Assembly: GCA_021775255.1 (NCBI GenBank)
Contig: JAJFIA010000021.1
Location: forward strand, 124,001-188,000
Direction of reading: 5' to 3'
Length of the DNA stretch: 64,000 bases
From: Roseovarius sp.
GTDB taxonomy: Bacteria > Pseudomonadota > Alphaproteobacteria > Rhodobacterales > Rhodobacteraceae
The translations under genes and the position numbers were made by a program. The number at the start of each line of letters is the position of its first letter. The first letter of the stretch is position 1. The notes under the pieces were generated by a model. The model searched no databases and was not told the origin of the DNA. It saw only the letters and a program-made list of their open reading frames with translations. Shown here piece after piece: positions 9,101 through 17,478 of this stretch.

Positions 9101-9494
9101 AAAGGCCCGAGCAGAACGAGTGAATTGTCTGGATCTTGAGGCCGCCGGGCGTCTCGATCGCACGGGCAAAAAGGCGGCGGGCATCGCGCAGGGTGTCGGG
9201 GGTTATCTGCGCCTCTGCCCCCAGTTTTTGCAGCTCACCTGTAAGGGCGTCATCGGCCAGCATCGCCCATTTGCCCAAGCGGCCCAAAAGGCGGTTTTGC
9301 ATCTCGGAGGCGGCGGCCTTGGTATAGGTCAGGCACAGGATGTGCTGCGGATCAACGCCATCCAGAAGCAACCGCGCCACCCGGTCGGTCAGGACATGTG
9401 TTTTGCCCGATCCGGCATTGGCCGATAGCCAGGTCGAGCGGTCGGGGCGGGCGGCATCAATCTGCACCTCGGTGGCGGCGTCGCGTTGCATCAT
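6114..9494 (-). CDS. addA: Double-strand break repair helicase-nuclease subunit AddA
   Basis: A UvrD-type helicase of about 1126 residues with a C-terminal nuclease domain, working with AddB to resect double-strand breaks for RecA. Visible in order: Walker A ANAGSGKT (25-32), LVDEAQDTSPVQW (motif II), VGDKKQSIYSFQGA (motif III), TVHGAKGLESPVV (motif V), LLYVAMTRAEKWL (motif VI), and near the end GTIDRLLI with AVDFKTN, the PD-(D/E)XK nuclease metal site. I start at the ATG at 9494, whose ATGA overlaps the addB stop; an earlier start at 9530 would add a non-conserved leader inside addB. Fifth gene of the tsaE-amgK-murU-addB-addA run. Confidence 0.96.
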   Translation of the reverse strand: MMQRDAATEVQIDAARPDRSTWLSANAGSGKTHVLTDRVARLLLDGVDPQHILCLTYTKAAASEMQNRLLGRLGKWAMLADDALTGELQKLGAEAQITPDTLRDARRLFARAIETPGGLKIQTIHSFCSGLLRRFPLESGVSPQFSEMEERTSALMRTEIVEDIANGADAGKLYAVARQYSGETFESLTAEIARHQEAFAHPLSDEALAKIYGQSPDISMDQIAGQAFTGNERALLDQLIPALLSSSPNDQKAAEKLQQITGFDLNTLPILENVFLTGKSAKEPFSAKIGSFPTKPCQIAIGHILPQLEDWMHRVEALREPRLALGAMRKTRALHDFAQVFLPAYAHAKQLRGLLDFDDLIHRARALLNNPDVAAWVLFRLDGGIDHILVDEAQDTSPVQWQVIERLAQEFTSGQGARADVLRTIFVVGDKKQSIYSFQGADPREFDRMKDDFAARLGAAGNPLQIMGMGYSFRSSQAILTAVDHTFENAESAGFSPDQPHLAFKSALPGRVDLWPVIPKPDKEDKPEWHLPVDVKAPNDPAIVLARQVAAQIHHLIDTRHPIPASDAKNGAHPSHPAQPGDFLILVQRRSELFHEIIRECKALDLPVAGADRLKVGAELAVRDLEALLSFLATPDDSYSLAVALKSPLLGWSERDLYDLAQGRAQKFLWAELRDRSDEFPETMAMLDDLRRHADYLRPYDLIERILTRHHGRRNLLARLGFEAEDGIDALLSQALAFERNAVDSLTGFLVWMETDALEIKRQMDSAGNRIRVMTVHGAKGLESPVVILPDTGKRDIKINAQLVTSDDTVLWRSTADSSPGKIIAITERMKAAEKAERDRLLYVAMTRAEKWLIVAAAGDLGNTGETWHEKVSEGMQRAGAMPHEFANGTGLRLSHGDWGENTATTEDPPDPRETALPPCFTTPAAKKEAGKPTLSPSDLGGAKALPGEPGLDEETALRRGRQIHRLLEILPDVAPDQWPAMATTLLQYGEDAASGPELAGLLAEATKVLSAPALAPIFGNALAEVPITARSKTLDNRRIHGTIDRLLIHPDHILAVDFKTNAVVPERAADCPDGLLRQMGAYGEALRLIYPNHRIETAILWTRTASLMPLPDDLVSLALRSTKIP

Positions 9495-12427
9495 AGCCGC
9501 ACCCTTTGGGGGGCATCGGTAATGTCCCATTCGCCGAAACGGGCAAGCTGATCGTAATCGCTTTGCTCTTTTTTGGAGACCATGGCGCGGCGCGCGGTAT
9601 AGCCGTTATCGGGATTGAGATAATGCGAGATCAGGGCGTGAAACTCGGCCCATATCTTCTCGGGTGGTTCGGTATCCAGCGGCGCGGGAACTTCTTTGCC
9701 GCCGCTGCCCAGACCGATGAAAACCGCGCGGGCCACGGCGGAAGGATCAAGATCGCCAAAGCCCGAGCGCTGGGCGATGGCGGCCTCAAGCAACAATTGT
9801 TTGTCGAAATATTGCTGCTGATCCTTGGTTGGCGGCGCGCCGGTTTTGTAATCATAGATGTGCAGGGCGCCGGATGTGTCGATATCAATCCGGTCGGCCT
9901 TGGCGGAAAGGGTAAAGCCCAGATCATCCAGCGTGGCGGCGGCTTTGGCCTCGAACTCGGCAGGGTTTGCCAATATGCGGCGCGCAGTTTCGGTTTCAAT
10001 GAACCAGTTTGCAATGCGCTCAAGCCGGGCGAGCCACATGGCACGCGCTTCGGCCCAGGGTACGGATTGCACCAGAATATCGGTGGCGGTTTGCATGAAA
10101 AAACGCGCTGTGCAGAGGGTTGGATCGTCTTTGGTGGCGCGCACAAACTGCTCCAGCACGTCATGCAAAACGATGCCGCGCATCAGCGCATCGGGGGCCT
10201 GCATCAGGGCGTCAAGCGGGCGCAAGCGCAGCACATGTTTGCCGTAAATCGCATATGGATCGCGGATCAGGCGCTTGATTTCCGTAACCGAAAGGTGATG
10301 CGGGCGGGCCTTTACCGGCGGGCAGGGCGCGGGGCGCGGGGCTGACGTTACAGGCTCGGGCGCTTCCAGCATCGCCACCCGGTGCAGCCATTGGCCCCCG
10401 CGTTTGCGCATGTCTTCAAGGGCTGCTTCTCCGCCCTGTTCCGGCAGGCCCATGAGCAGGTTTTGCAGCCGGTTGAGCCAGCGCGAACATACGGTTTGGG
10501 CGTCATCCGAGCGCAACGAACGGCTGAGCCAGACCTCGGGCGCGGCCACGGCCTGTTGGAAATCATGCGCCGACAGGCCGATGCGGCGTTCGGGCAACAG
10601 CAATCCGGCCTGATGGCGCAGGGAGCGATTGAGCCACGGATCGGGCTTGGAGGCCTCGGGCCAGCCCCCCTCATTCAGCCCCGCGAGGATCAGCAGGTCA
10701 GCGCCCTGAACCCGGGCCTCCAGAGTGCCCCAGATCAGGATATCGGGGTGTGGATCGGTTGTATTTCGCACCTCACCTTCGGCCAGTATTGCATGAAACA
10801 ATCCGGTATAATCGGCGGCACTCAGCGCCCCGCCATGGGGGGCCTCATGGGCCAGGTTCTGCATGGCTTTTTGGGCCTCACGCCCGGCGTCATGCTGCCA
10901 CAGGCTGCTGCTGCCCTCACTGTTGCTGCCCCGGGCGATTTTTTCGGCCAATGCCAGATGTTCGGTGACAAATTCCGCAAGCGCCAGCGTGCCGGGTTTT
11001 TCGCGGCCCATGAAACAGGCGCAAAGCCATTTGGCCCAATCGGCGGCCATGGGATTTTTAAGGGGCGCGGCCCAGGCATGAATATCCGGGGCCTCGGGGT
11101 ATGGCGGGCCGTGGCGGCGCAGGTGCAGCTCAAGCTCGTTCGACAGCAGGATATGATCGCCGCGCCCGCCACCGCTATGGGCAAGCGGGTGTTTGAGCAG
11201 TATCAGCAGCGCCTCGGCGGTAAGACGGTGGCGAAACAAATCCCCCACATGGCGCAAAAACCGCCCCGGCGGCGACAGGTGCAGGGGCATCCCGGCGCTG
11301 TCATCGGGGATGATATTCCAGCGGTCAAGCGCGGCGGTGACCTGCCGGGTCAGGGTTCTGTCAGGGGTGATCAGCGCGGCGGTCTGGCCCGTCTCGGCGG
11401 CCGCGCGCAGGCGCATTGCGATGGCCATGGCTTCAAGCCGCATCGAGGGCGCTTCAAGCAGGGTGACATCGGCCATGGCCGCATCAATATCGGCGAGCTT
11501 CGGGCCATCGCGCAGCCATTGGTCGGTAACCGGCGCGGGGCGCAGCGCAAGCGAGACAACACGATTGCGCGCCGCATTGGCGGGGGGGATGTCATGCCAG
11601 TTTTCAATTCCGGCAGGTGATATGCCAAGATTGGCTGCGAAATGGCTGAAACGGTATTGCGGATGATCCTCGGAATGCATCGGATCGCTGAGCGCCTGCC
11701 AGACGGCATCCGGGGTGTTGGCCCCGTCAAAGCCGGGCAGGATCACCGCCCCTTGCGGCAGCCGCGCCACCGCCTGCATCAACAGTTGCGTGGCCCCGCG
11801 AGACCCGGTGGAGCCCGCGACAATAACCGGGCCATCCGGCGGATTTTCCTGCCAGTTCCGGGTAACATGCTCGATCACCAGCCGCTGACGGGTTTCCTTG
11901 TCGGGGGTATTGAGATCAGCTTCGAAATAGGGCCGGACGATGTGCAGGAAGGATTTGATGCGCTCCCAATGGCCCGACTGATCGGTGATGTCGAGGGCCG
12001 AGATGGCCTCGGGTGCGACACCCTCGCCGTGCATCTCATCCATCAACGCGGCAAGGCTGTCGGCAAGGGCATAAAGCGACGAACGCGGCGCAAGATCGGG
12101 TTGGTGATCCAGCAAAGACGAGATGAGCTGTACCAGTTCAAGCCGCCTTCGCAGGGGGGGGATGGCCTCGGGGATATGCGCCAGATTCCAATGCGCGCCC
12201 AGATCGGTAAGCAGCTCGATCTTTGGCAAAAGCAGCGCCGGCCCCTGATCAAACAGCGCCCGGATACGCCGTGCCATGCGGCGGGTGTTGACGATCAGGC
12301 AGATCTTGGCCAGCGCCTCGGGCGGGTGCGATCTGCTGCGCTGCATCAGGCCATCCACCAGCGCGCGGGGGAAATCGACGCCCGGCGGAACGCCGTAGAC
12401 GCGGGGGGTTTTGCGCGGCTCAAACAT
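9491..12427 (-). CDS. addB: Double-strand break repair subunit AddB
   Basis: A 978-residue partner of AddA. The N-terminal half has a degenerate helicase fold: the position that might hold a Walker A reads AGSTGSRGA (about residue 205) and lacks the canonical GKT, as expected for alphaproteobacterial AddB, which relies on AddA for translocation. The C-terminal third has a RecB-like nuclease site: AKADRIDI followed by HIYDYKTG (the D..YKT metal motif). It overlaps murU by eight bases and addA by four, so the operon is tightly coupled. Length and context agree with the family. Confidence 0.95.
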   Translation of the reverse strand: MFEPRKTPRVYGVPPGVDFPRALVDGLMQRSRSHPPEALAKICLIVNTRRMARRIRALFDQGPALLLPKIELLTDLGAHWNLAHIPEAIPPLRRRLELVQLISSLLDHQPDLAPRSSLYALADSLAALMDEMHGEGVAPEAISALDITDQSGHWERIKSFLHIVRPYFEADLNTPDKETRQRLVIEHVTRNWQENPPDGPVIVAGSTGSRGATQLLMQAVARLPQGAVILPGFDGANTPDAVWQALSDPMHSEDHPQYRFSHFAANLGISPAGIENWHDIPPANAARNRVVSLALRPAPVTDQWLRDGPKLADIDAAMADVTLLEAPSMRLEAMAIAMRLRAAAETGQTAALITPDRTLTRQVTAALDRWNIIPDDSAGMPLHLSPPGRFLRHVGDLFRHRLTAEALLILLKHPLAHSGGGRGDHILLSNELELHLRRHGPPYPEAPDIHAWAAPLKNPMAADWAKWLCACFMGREKPGTLALAEFVTEHLALAEKIARGSNSEGSSSLWQHDAGREAQKAMQNLAHEAPHGGALSAADYTGLFHAILAEGEVRNTTDPHPDILIWGTLEARVQGADLLILAGLNEGGWPEASKPDPWLNRSLRHQAGLLLPERRIGLSAHDFQQAVAAPEVWLSRSLRSDDAQTVCSRWLNRLQNLLMGLPEQGGEAALEDMRKRGGQWLHRVAMLEAPEPVTSAPRPAPCPPVKARPHHLSVTEIKRLIRDPYAIYGKHVLRLRPLDALMQAPDALMRGIVLHDVLEQFVRATKDDPTLCTARFFMQTATDILVQSVPWAEARAMWLARLERIANWFIETETARRILANPAEFEAKAAATLDDLGFTLSAKADRIDIDTSGALHIYDYKTGAPPTKDQQQYFDKQLLLEAAIAQRSGFGDLDPSAVARAVFIGLGSGGKEVPAPLDTEPPEKIWAEFHALISHYLNPDNGYTARRAMVSKKEQSDYDQLARFGEWDITDAPQRVRL

Positions 12428-13103
12428 CGGCGCCCCTCAGCATGTGTTCGGCTATTTTGATGCTTTCGGGGCGGCCAACATCGCACCATTTGCCGGGATA
12501 GGATGCGGCATGAAGGCGATTGCTCTCAAGCATCCTGTCCCACAGGATATTAAGCGAAAAGCGCGTCTCGGGGATGGCTTCCAACAGATCGGTTTTGATG
12601 ATTTGCAGGCCGGAATAGACATGCCCCGCGCCGCGCCGCGCCGTGCCATCCCCGGCAATGATGAAATCACCGGGGCCACTATGGCCAAGGGCGTTTTGCG
12701 GCGGGATACATAATAGCAGGGCGTCCATATGCTCAGGCTGCCACAGCTTTGCCAGATGATCCAGCGGGTTTGGGCCGCGCCAGACGGCATCAGAATTCAT
12801 CGTGTAAACCGGGCCTTCACCCAAGAGGGGCAAGGCGGCGCGCAGGCCGCCACCGGTTTCCAGAATATCGGGCGACTCATAGGAAAACAGAATGCCGGTA
12901 TCTGCGAGATGGGCCTCAAGCATTTCCGGCAAGTAATGCAGGTTCACCACGATGCGCGGCAGGGTGATCCATTGCAGGGCATGATCAATCAGGGGCCTGC
13001 CCGCCACCTTGATCATCGGCTTGGGCTGTTGCGCGGTGAGCGCCCCCATCCTTGTGCCAAAACCGGCAGCATAGAGCATTATTGAGCCGGGGATGTTGCG
13101 CAT
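12420..13103 (-). CDS. murU: N-acetylmuramate-1-phosphate uridylyltransferase-like nucleotidyltransferase
   Basis: A 227-residue sugar-phosphate nucleotidyltransferase. The nucleotide-binding start is MLYAAGFGTRMG (residues 9-20) with QPKPMIKVAGRPLIDH behind it. Asp residues in NSDAVWRG and WCDVGRPE bind the metal. Placed directly after an AmgK-like kinase, it most likely makes UDP-MurNAc from MurNAc-1-phosphate, a cell-wall recycling route that bypasses de novo synthesis and gives intrinsic fosfomycin tolerance in Pseudomonas. A start at 13103 overlaps amgK by 25 bases; the internal ATG at 13079 forms a TAATG with the amgK stop and is possible, but relatives carry about eight residues before the glycine loop. 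Confidence 0.85.
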   Translation of the reverse strand: MRNIPGSIMLYAAGFGTRMGALTAQQPKPMIKVAGRPLIDHALQWITLPRIVVNLHYLPEMLEAHLADTGILFSYESPDILETGGGLRAALPLLGEGPVYTMNSDAVWRGPNPLDHLAKLWQPEHMDALLLCIPPQNALGHSGPGDFIIAGDGTARRGAGHVYSGLQIIKTDLLEAIPETRFSLNILWDRMLESNRLHAASYPGKWCDVGRPESIKIAEHMLRGADV

Positions 13104-14092
13104 TTGTCTTTCAGTATTTTAAGGATTTCAGGGGTTGGCGCGGGCAAGGACGGGCCAAGGATACGGGCAATATCCGCCAGCGCCGGGTGGGCAAGATCAC
13201 GTTTAAGAAGGCCCCAGACACGAGGGATGAGATCAATATAGCCGGGCTTGCCATCCTTCAGGCACAGCCGGGCGAACACGCCCAGGATTCGCAGATTGCG
13301 CTGGGCGGCGAGGCAATGATAGGCGGCAGTGAAGCGTTGCATGTCCATACCCGAGGCCACCACATAGCGGTGGATCATCATGGTCTCGATCATGGGCGGG
13401 ACATCGCGGCGGGCGTCTTGCAGCATCGACAAAAGATCATAGGCACGGTGGCCGCGCATGGCATCCTGAAAATCGAGCAGGCCAATGCAGGCGGCACCGG
13501 TGCGATCCGGTAGCCAAAGCAGATTTTCCGCATGAAAATCGCGCAGGATGACCACATCGGATTCAGCCGCGTTTCGGCTGAGTGCCGCGTGCATGGCGCT
13601 GTGAAATTCCTGTCGTGCTGCGGCACCGGATTCGGGCGCATACCACTCAAAGGCAAGGGCCGCCATATCGGCCATGATCCCCGGATCATAGGCGGGCAGG
13701 CCATCGGGCGGCGGACAGGTGTGCAGATCAAGCAGCATATCGGTAGCGGCGGCGTAAAGCGGAATCTCCTGCTCTGGTTCTTCGGCGATCACACGGGCAA
13801 AAAGCGCGTCTCCCAGATCTTCCAGCAGCAAAAGCCCGCGCGCCTCATCGCTGGCCATTATCCGCGGCGCGCTGAAGCGATAGGCGATGAGATATTGGGC
13901 GATATGGATAAAGGGCCGGGTATCTTCGCCGGTCTCGGGGGCCGCGTCCATCAACACGGCGGTCTTGCCCGAGAGCCGGGTCAGGCGCAAATATTTGCGG
14001 TTCGAGGCATCCCCGGCCAGCGGTGCAATGGCGGCATCCTGCCAGCCCGCCTGTTCAATAAAGCATCGGATTTCAGACGCGCGATCAGGCAT
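13079..14092 (-). CDS. amgK: Anomeric MurNAc/GlcNAc kinase-like phosphotransferase
   Basis: A 337-residue protein of the aminoglycoside phosphotransferase fold. The catalytic loop is ILRDFHAENLLWL (about 182-194) and the metal-binding DFQD follows (LLDFQDAMRGHRAYDLLSM). An N-terminal glycine-rich region (LAGDASNRKYLRL) binds ATP. In the pair with a MurU-like enzyme, the inferred reaction is phosphorylation of the anomeric hydroxyl of MurNAc. It overlaps tsaE by eight bases. Broad family annotation alone would say only phosphotransferase; the AmgK call rests on the tsaE-amgK-murU order typical of alphaproteobacteria. Confidence 0.87.
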   Translation of the reverse strand: MPDRASEIRCFIEQAGWQDAAIAPLAGDASNRKYLRLTRLSGKTAVLMDAAPETGEDTRPFIHIAQYLIAYRFSAPRIMASDEARGLLLLEDLGDALFARVIAEEPEQEIPLYAAATDMLLDLHTCPPPDGLPAYDPGIMADMAALAFEWYAPESGAAARQEFHSAMHAALSRNAAESDVVILRDFHAENLLWLPDRTGAACIGLLDFQDAMRGHRAYDLLSMLQDARRDVPPMIETMMIHRYVVASGMDMQRFTAAYHCLAAQRNLRILGVFARLCLKDGKPGYIDLIPRVWGLLKRDLAHPALADIARILGPSLPAPTPEILKILKDKCATSPAQ

Positions 14093-14561
14093 TGAGCACC
14101 TCTTTTAATGTAACGTCCCAAGCCGGGTCGGACCATGTGAGCGTCACGATACGTGTATCATCGCCCTTGCCATCCTCAAAGCAAAGATGCAGGGCATTGG
14201 CCGGCATTTGATCCCCCAGACGATCGGGCCATTCCACAAGGCAGATGGCGGTGGCGAAGGCGTCCGCAAGGCCCAGCTCATCAACCTCGGTTGTGGTGCT
14301 TAGCCGGTAAAGATCAACATGCCAGATCTCGGCCCTTTGGCCAGCGTAGGTTTGCACCAATGTGTAGGTGGGCGAGGGCACATCCTCGGGCGCTTCAAGC
14401 GAGGCAAGGATAAGGCAGCGGGCGAAATGGGTTTTGCCGGCCCCGATGCCGCCCGACAGCAACAGCACATCGCCGGGCCGCAGCACGGGGGCAAGGGCCT
14501 GCGCCAGATGGCAGGTCTCATCGGGGGAATTGAGATACAGGCTTGCGGTATGATGTTGCAT
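14085..14561 (-). CDS. tsaE: tRNA threonylcarbamoyladenosine biosynthesis ATPase TsaE
   Basis: A 158-residue P-loop ATPase needed for the t6A modification at position 37 of ANN-decoding tRNAs. Walker A is GGIGAGKTHFAR (about 37-48), SPTYTLVQTY is the family switch region, WHVDLYRL and CLVEWPDR are further signatures. I chose the ATG at 14561; longer in-frame starts exist but their extra residues are not family-like and run into the divergent cupin gene. It heads the tsaE-amgK-murU-addB-addA run. Confidence 0.94.
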   Translation of the reverse strand: MQHHTASLYLNSPDETCHLAQALAPVLRPGDVLLLSGGIGAGKTHFARCLILASLEAPEDVPSPTYTLVQTYAGQRAEIWHVDLYRLSTTTEVDELGLADAFATAICLVEWPDRLGDQMPANALHLCFEDGKGDDTRIVTLTWSDPAWDVTLKEVLNA

Positions 14562-14649
14562 GGCGGCACAGTAGCGGATTGGCAGAGGCATTTGAATCCC
14601 TCTATTGTGGGGAAATTGTGGGAAAATACCGAATTGAGGGGGGCAGATC

Positions 14650-14955
14650 ATGTGCGATACGGCCAAACCGGGCACGGCCATTCCGACGGTGTTTATTGAA
14701 AACAGCCGTACAAGGGTGACGGAATGGCGATTTGAAAAACCCGGCGACAATACCGGCTGGCATACCCACGCCTATGATTACGTGGTTGTGCCGCTGTTTG
14801 ACGGGATTTTGCGGATCCGGCTGCCGGGGGGTGAAACGGTAACGTCGGAGGTGAAAAGCGGCGTGCCGTATTACCGCGATCCAGGCGCAAACCACGATGT
14901 GATCAACGGCAATGATTTTGAATGCGCCTTTATCGAGGTTGAATTTCTGATGTAA
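14650..14955 (+). CDS. Single-domain cupin protein
   Basis: A 101-residue cupin. GWHTHAYDYVVVPLFDG (about 37-53) is the first cupin motif with two His ligands, and GANHDVIN (about 78-85) supplies the second-motif His. GGGGGG lies about eight bases upstream of the ATG. Such stand-alone cupins bind a divalent metal and may be small dioxygenases, isomerases or sensors; the substrate is not visible. It is divergent from tsaE and converges on the methyltransferase with an 18-base gap. Confidence 0.83.
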   Translation: MCDTAKPGTAIPTVFIENSRTRVTEWRFEKPGDNTGWHTHAYDYVVVPLFDGILRIRLPGGETVTSEVKSGVPYYRDPGANHDVINGNDFECAFIEVEFLM

Positions 14956-14972
14956 TCAAAATTGCCGTTAGC

Positions 14973-15590
14973 TCAATCCGTGACCCTGTGAAAAACGCCC
15001 ATCCAGGCCTCGCCTTCGAGGGAATAGGGCGGATCGCCCTGAGGGTATCCACAGGCTTCCCAATCCAGCTCAAAACCCCGCATGGCGGCGTAATCAACGA
15101 TGTCGGTCGAGCGCCTGCGTGAAACAGCCAGATTTCTGTCAATCGCCCGGATAATGATCGTTTCCTTGCAACGATCCAGAACCATCTGTAACAGCTCTGC
15201 GGATTTGGTAACCTTGTGCAGCACGGCATTTGCCAGCACGATATCGTATTGCGGCAACAGCCCGTCTTGATTCAAGGCGGTTTTGGGGCGCAGCAAATCA
15301 CCCTGAAAATATTTGAGCTTGTCGGATTTTCTGGCATATCCGGCAAGTGATCTGGCAACTTCAACCGCGCGCACACGTTTTTCAATGCCATGCACAAGAG
15401 TGGCGCCGCGTTCTTCGCATTGCATGGATGTCAGGCCTTCAGCGCAGCCAATATCCAGAACGGTTTTGCCTTTCATGTTAACTTGTGAAAGCCCGCTTGT
15501 CTGACGTTTGACATGCACCTGCCCGCCATTGTCGCCAATGATGAACCAGGGCTTATAGGGTTTATACCAGCGTTTATAATGCTTTACCAA
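14973..15590 (-). CDS. SAM-dependent class I methyltransferase
   Basis: A 205-residue protein with a SAM-binding motif I VLDIGCAEGLTS (about 44-55), an acidic end of strand 2 (HGIEKRVRAVEVA) and YDIVLANAVLHKV as motif IV. The N-terminus is very basic and aromatic (KRWYKPYKPW), unlike housekeeping methyltransferases, and may bind a polymer or membrane. The start codon appears to be TTG at 15590: GGGGGAG stands seven bases upstream and no ATG in frame has a ribosome site nearby. Substrate unknown; a glycan or small molecule is possible from the context, which offers no help. The 281 bases upstream are AT-rich with no gene I can support. Confidence 0.82.
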   Translation of the reverse strand: MVKHYKRWYKPYKPWFIIGDNGGQVHVKRQTSGLSQVNMKGKTVLDIGCAEGLTSMQCEERGATLVHGIEKRVRAVEVARSLAGYARKSDKLKYFQGDLLRPKTALNQDGLLPQYDIVLANAVLHKVTKSAELLQMVLDRCKETIIIRAIDRNLAVSRRRSTDIVDYAAMRGFELDWEACGYPQGDPPYSLEGEAWMGVFHRVTD

Positions 15591-15871
15591 GTTGTTACTC
15601 CCCCAAGTGAATGTAATCCGATTTGATACAATAAAATCTGTTCAAACGATCCTGAATGTTACCTGACTGCATCCAACTGTAGAGCAAATATGTCAAATCA
15701 CAGGCGTGATTACAGCTTTTTAATCAAATGTGTAGTAAATTTGAAATTACATATGGGGATAAGCATGATGCCATGATCCGCAGTGGCAGAATTGTCAAAG
15801 GTCATCATATGTGCAGGCCTGTCCCCCCGGGGAGCGCAGGGAGGGCCCGGCCTTCTGCCATGGCCCAGCCA

Positions 15872-17383
15872 TTACATCTGCAAAAGGCTTTCTTCGGCCG
15901 GATTCTGCACCGATTGCGCGGTGATGCAAAGCATGGCCGCCCCGCCAGCAAGGGGCAGCACCCGGCAATTCATTTTGTCACCGCCCGGTTTTGCAACGGT
16001 GCCCATGGGGGCGGGATCGAGGGATTTATTGATGATATGGCTGCGGATGTTTTGCCAGAAATCATTATCGGGAAAGGCCGTATTGCAGGCGGCAATAAGA
16101 TCACGAGTACCCATATCGGCAAAGCTGGTATCAGGGTCAACGCCCAACATCTTGGTGCTGGCCTGATTGCAGAACATCACCACGTTATTGGCCCCGATCA
16201 CAACCACGGCTTCCTCCAGCGCATCCAGCACTGACTGACGAATATCAAGCTGTGCCCGAAAGCGCCGGGTGAGCGAGATTTCGGCGGTAATATCCTCAAA
16301 CAAGAACGCCACCGCGCCATCCGGGTGCGGCCGTCCGGTAACACGGTAGGTAACCCCGGTGGGCAGGGCCCAGGTTTCAAGATAAAGCCCGTCCGTGGCG
16401 GTTTTGATCATCTGGGTAATCTGCGCCCGCCAATCGGCATAGTTTTTCGGCTCAGGCATGACCTTCCGGTCGCGGAGGTTGTCAAAGAAGCTCACCAAAT
16501 CGGGCCGCGCACTCAGGAATTCAGCAGGCAGGGCAGTCAAATCTATCAGCGCAGGATTGAACAGGACAAGCTGTTGTTTGCGGTCAAACATCGCCAGTCC
16601 GGTGGTGAGATTGGCAAATGTCTTGGTCAGGGTCTGGACGAATTGCCTCTGTGCCGCTTCGGCCTCGACCACGCGGGTAATATCAATGGCATAATGTATG
16701 AAAGAGCCGTGCGATTCTGTGCTGTGGACCTCATACCACAAGGAATCAGGCCGATCCTTGCGGGTGATTGAAACGCGGGTTGTTTGGGTTTCGCCCGGCG
16801 CGGGAAATTCACCAATCAGGGTTTTTACATCGCCCTCGATCTCATCATGGATGGCATGGCACGCGGCATTTTGCCAAAGGACATTACCCTCTGCATCGGT
16901 TTTGCAAATGGCATAGGGCGCGCGATTCAAAGCGGCGGTCTGATGCGCGAGAATATCGTCATGCCGCAGCGCCTCGTGGCGGGATCCGGGGTCAGACAAA
17001 GCATCATCTGTCAACAGGACACGGGTTGCCGAGTGAAGCGGTGTTATCTCAAGCCTGGCCGGGGCGGCGGGATCGGTACTGGTAAAATGCGCGGGCGTGT
17101 CATCCACACCTTCGGGCAGGGTTTCGGGCAGTCCCCTGAAGCGAAAGCCCAACCAGTCGCGCATATCACTCCAGTCATGTATATGGTCTGCGCTGGGTGA
17201 ATCATAATCGGTCAGTTCACCGTTTTGAAACAAAAAAGCATTTTCAGGCTTTGTCAGGGCGTTGGGAGAGGCAAGTGTTGACCGGGCCTGAAAAATTCGG
17301 CCTGTGAGCCATAAAATTACTAATGATATGCCGGATGCGGCAAAAAGTATCCCCGCCAAACCCCATAATGATAGCCCAATCAT
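15872..17383 (-). CDS. Orphan membrane PAS-domain sensor without a kinase domain
   Basis: A 503-residue protein with one N-terminal membrane helix (about 2-27) and then PAS-type modules: one around 150-235 (APYAICKTDAEGNVLWQN start), one around 245-350 (GLAMFDRKQQLVLFNPALIDL) and one around 370-480 (QSVLDALEEAVVVIGANNVVMFCNQAS). After the last PAS there is no HisKA, HATPase, GGDEF or EAL segment, so it cannot signal by those outputs. It lies immediately downstream of regB on the same strand and may modulate a separate kinase. GGAGGG precedes the ATG, and a CtrA-type site lies 47 bases upstream. Related proteins in Rhodobacterales are annotated only as PAS-domain proteins. Confidence 0.8.
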   Translation of the reverse strand: MIGLSLWGLAGILFAASGISLVILWLTGRIFQARSTLASPNALTKPENAFLFQNGELTDYDSPSADHIHDWSDMRDWLGFRFRGLPETLPEGVDDTPAHFTSTDPAAPARLEITPLHSATRVLLTDDALSDPGSRHEALRHDDILAHQTAALNRAPYAICKTDAEGNVLWQNAACHAIHDEIEGDVKTLIGEFPAPGETQTTRVSITRKDRPDSLWYEVHSTESHGSFIHYAIDITRVVEAEAAQRQFVQTLTKTFANLTTGLAMFDRKQQLVLFNPALIDLTALPAEFLSARPDLVSFFDNLRDRKVMPEPKNYADWRAQITQMIKTATDGLYLETWALPTGVTYRVTGRPHPDGAVAFLFEDITAEISLTRRFRAQLDIRQSVLDALEEAVVVIGANNVVMFCNQASTKMLGVDPDTSFADMGTRDLIAACNTAFPDNDFWQNIRSHIINKSLDPAPMGTVAKPGGDKMNCRVLPLAGGAAMLCITAQSVQNPAEESLLQM

Positions 17384-17429
17384 AGCAGCCCTCCCACCGA
17401 TGATGCAGTGAAGGGTGCATCCGATTTTG

Positions 17430-17444
17430 TTAATTATTTGTTAA
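17430..17444. promoter_or_regulatory. CtrA-type binding site upstream of the PAS sensor
   Basis: TTAATTATTTGTTAA matches TTAA-N7-TTAA exactly; with the flanking C it also reads TTAA-N6-GTTAAC, the form described for Rhodobacter CtrA. It lies in the gap between the regB stop and the PAS gene start, 47 bases before that start. Binding is inferred. Confidence 0.5.
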
Positions 17445-17478
17445 CATTTGCGGTATTGTGCAGCCTGAAGTTGAATTT

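Noticed and set aside
10382-11620. Plus-strand open frame of 412 codons inside addB
   Set aside because: Long only because addB codon use leaves few stops on the other strand; no recognisable domain.
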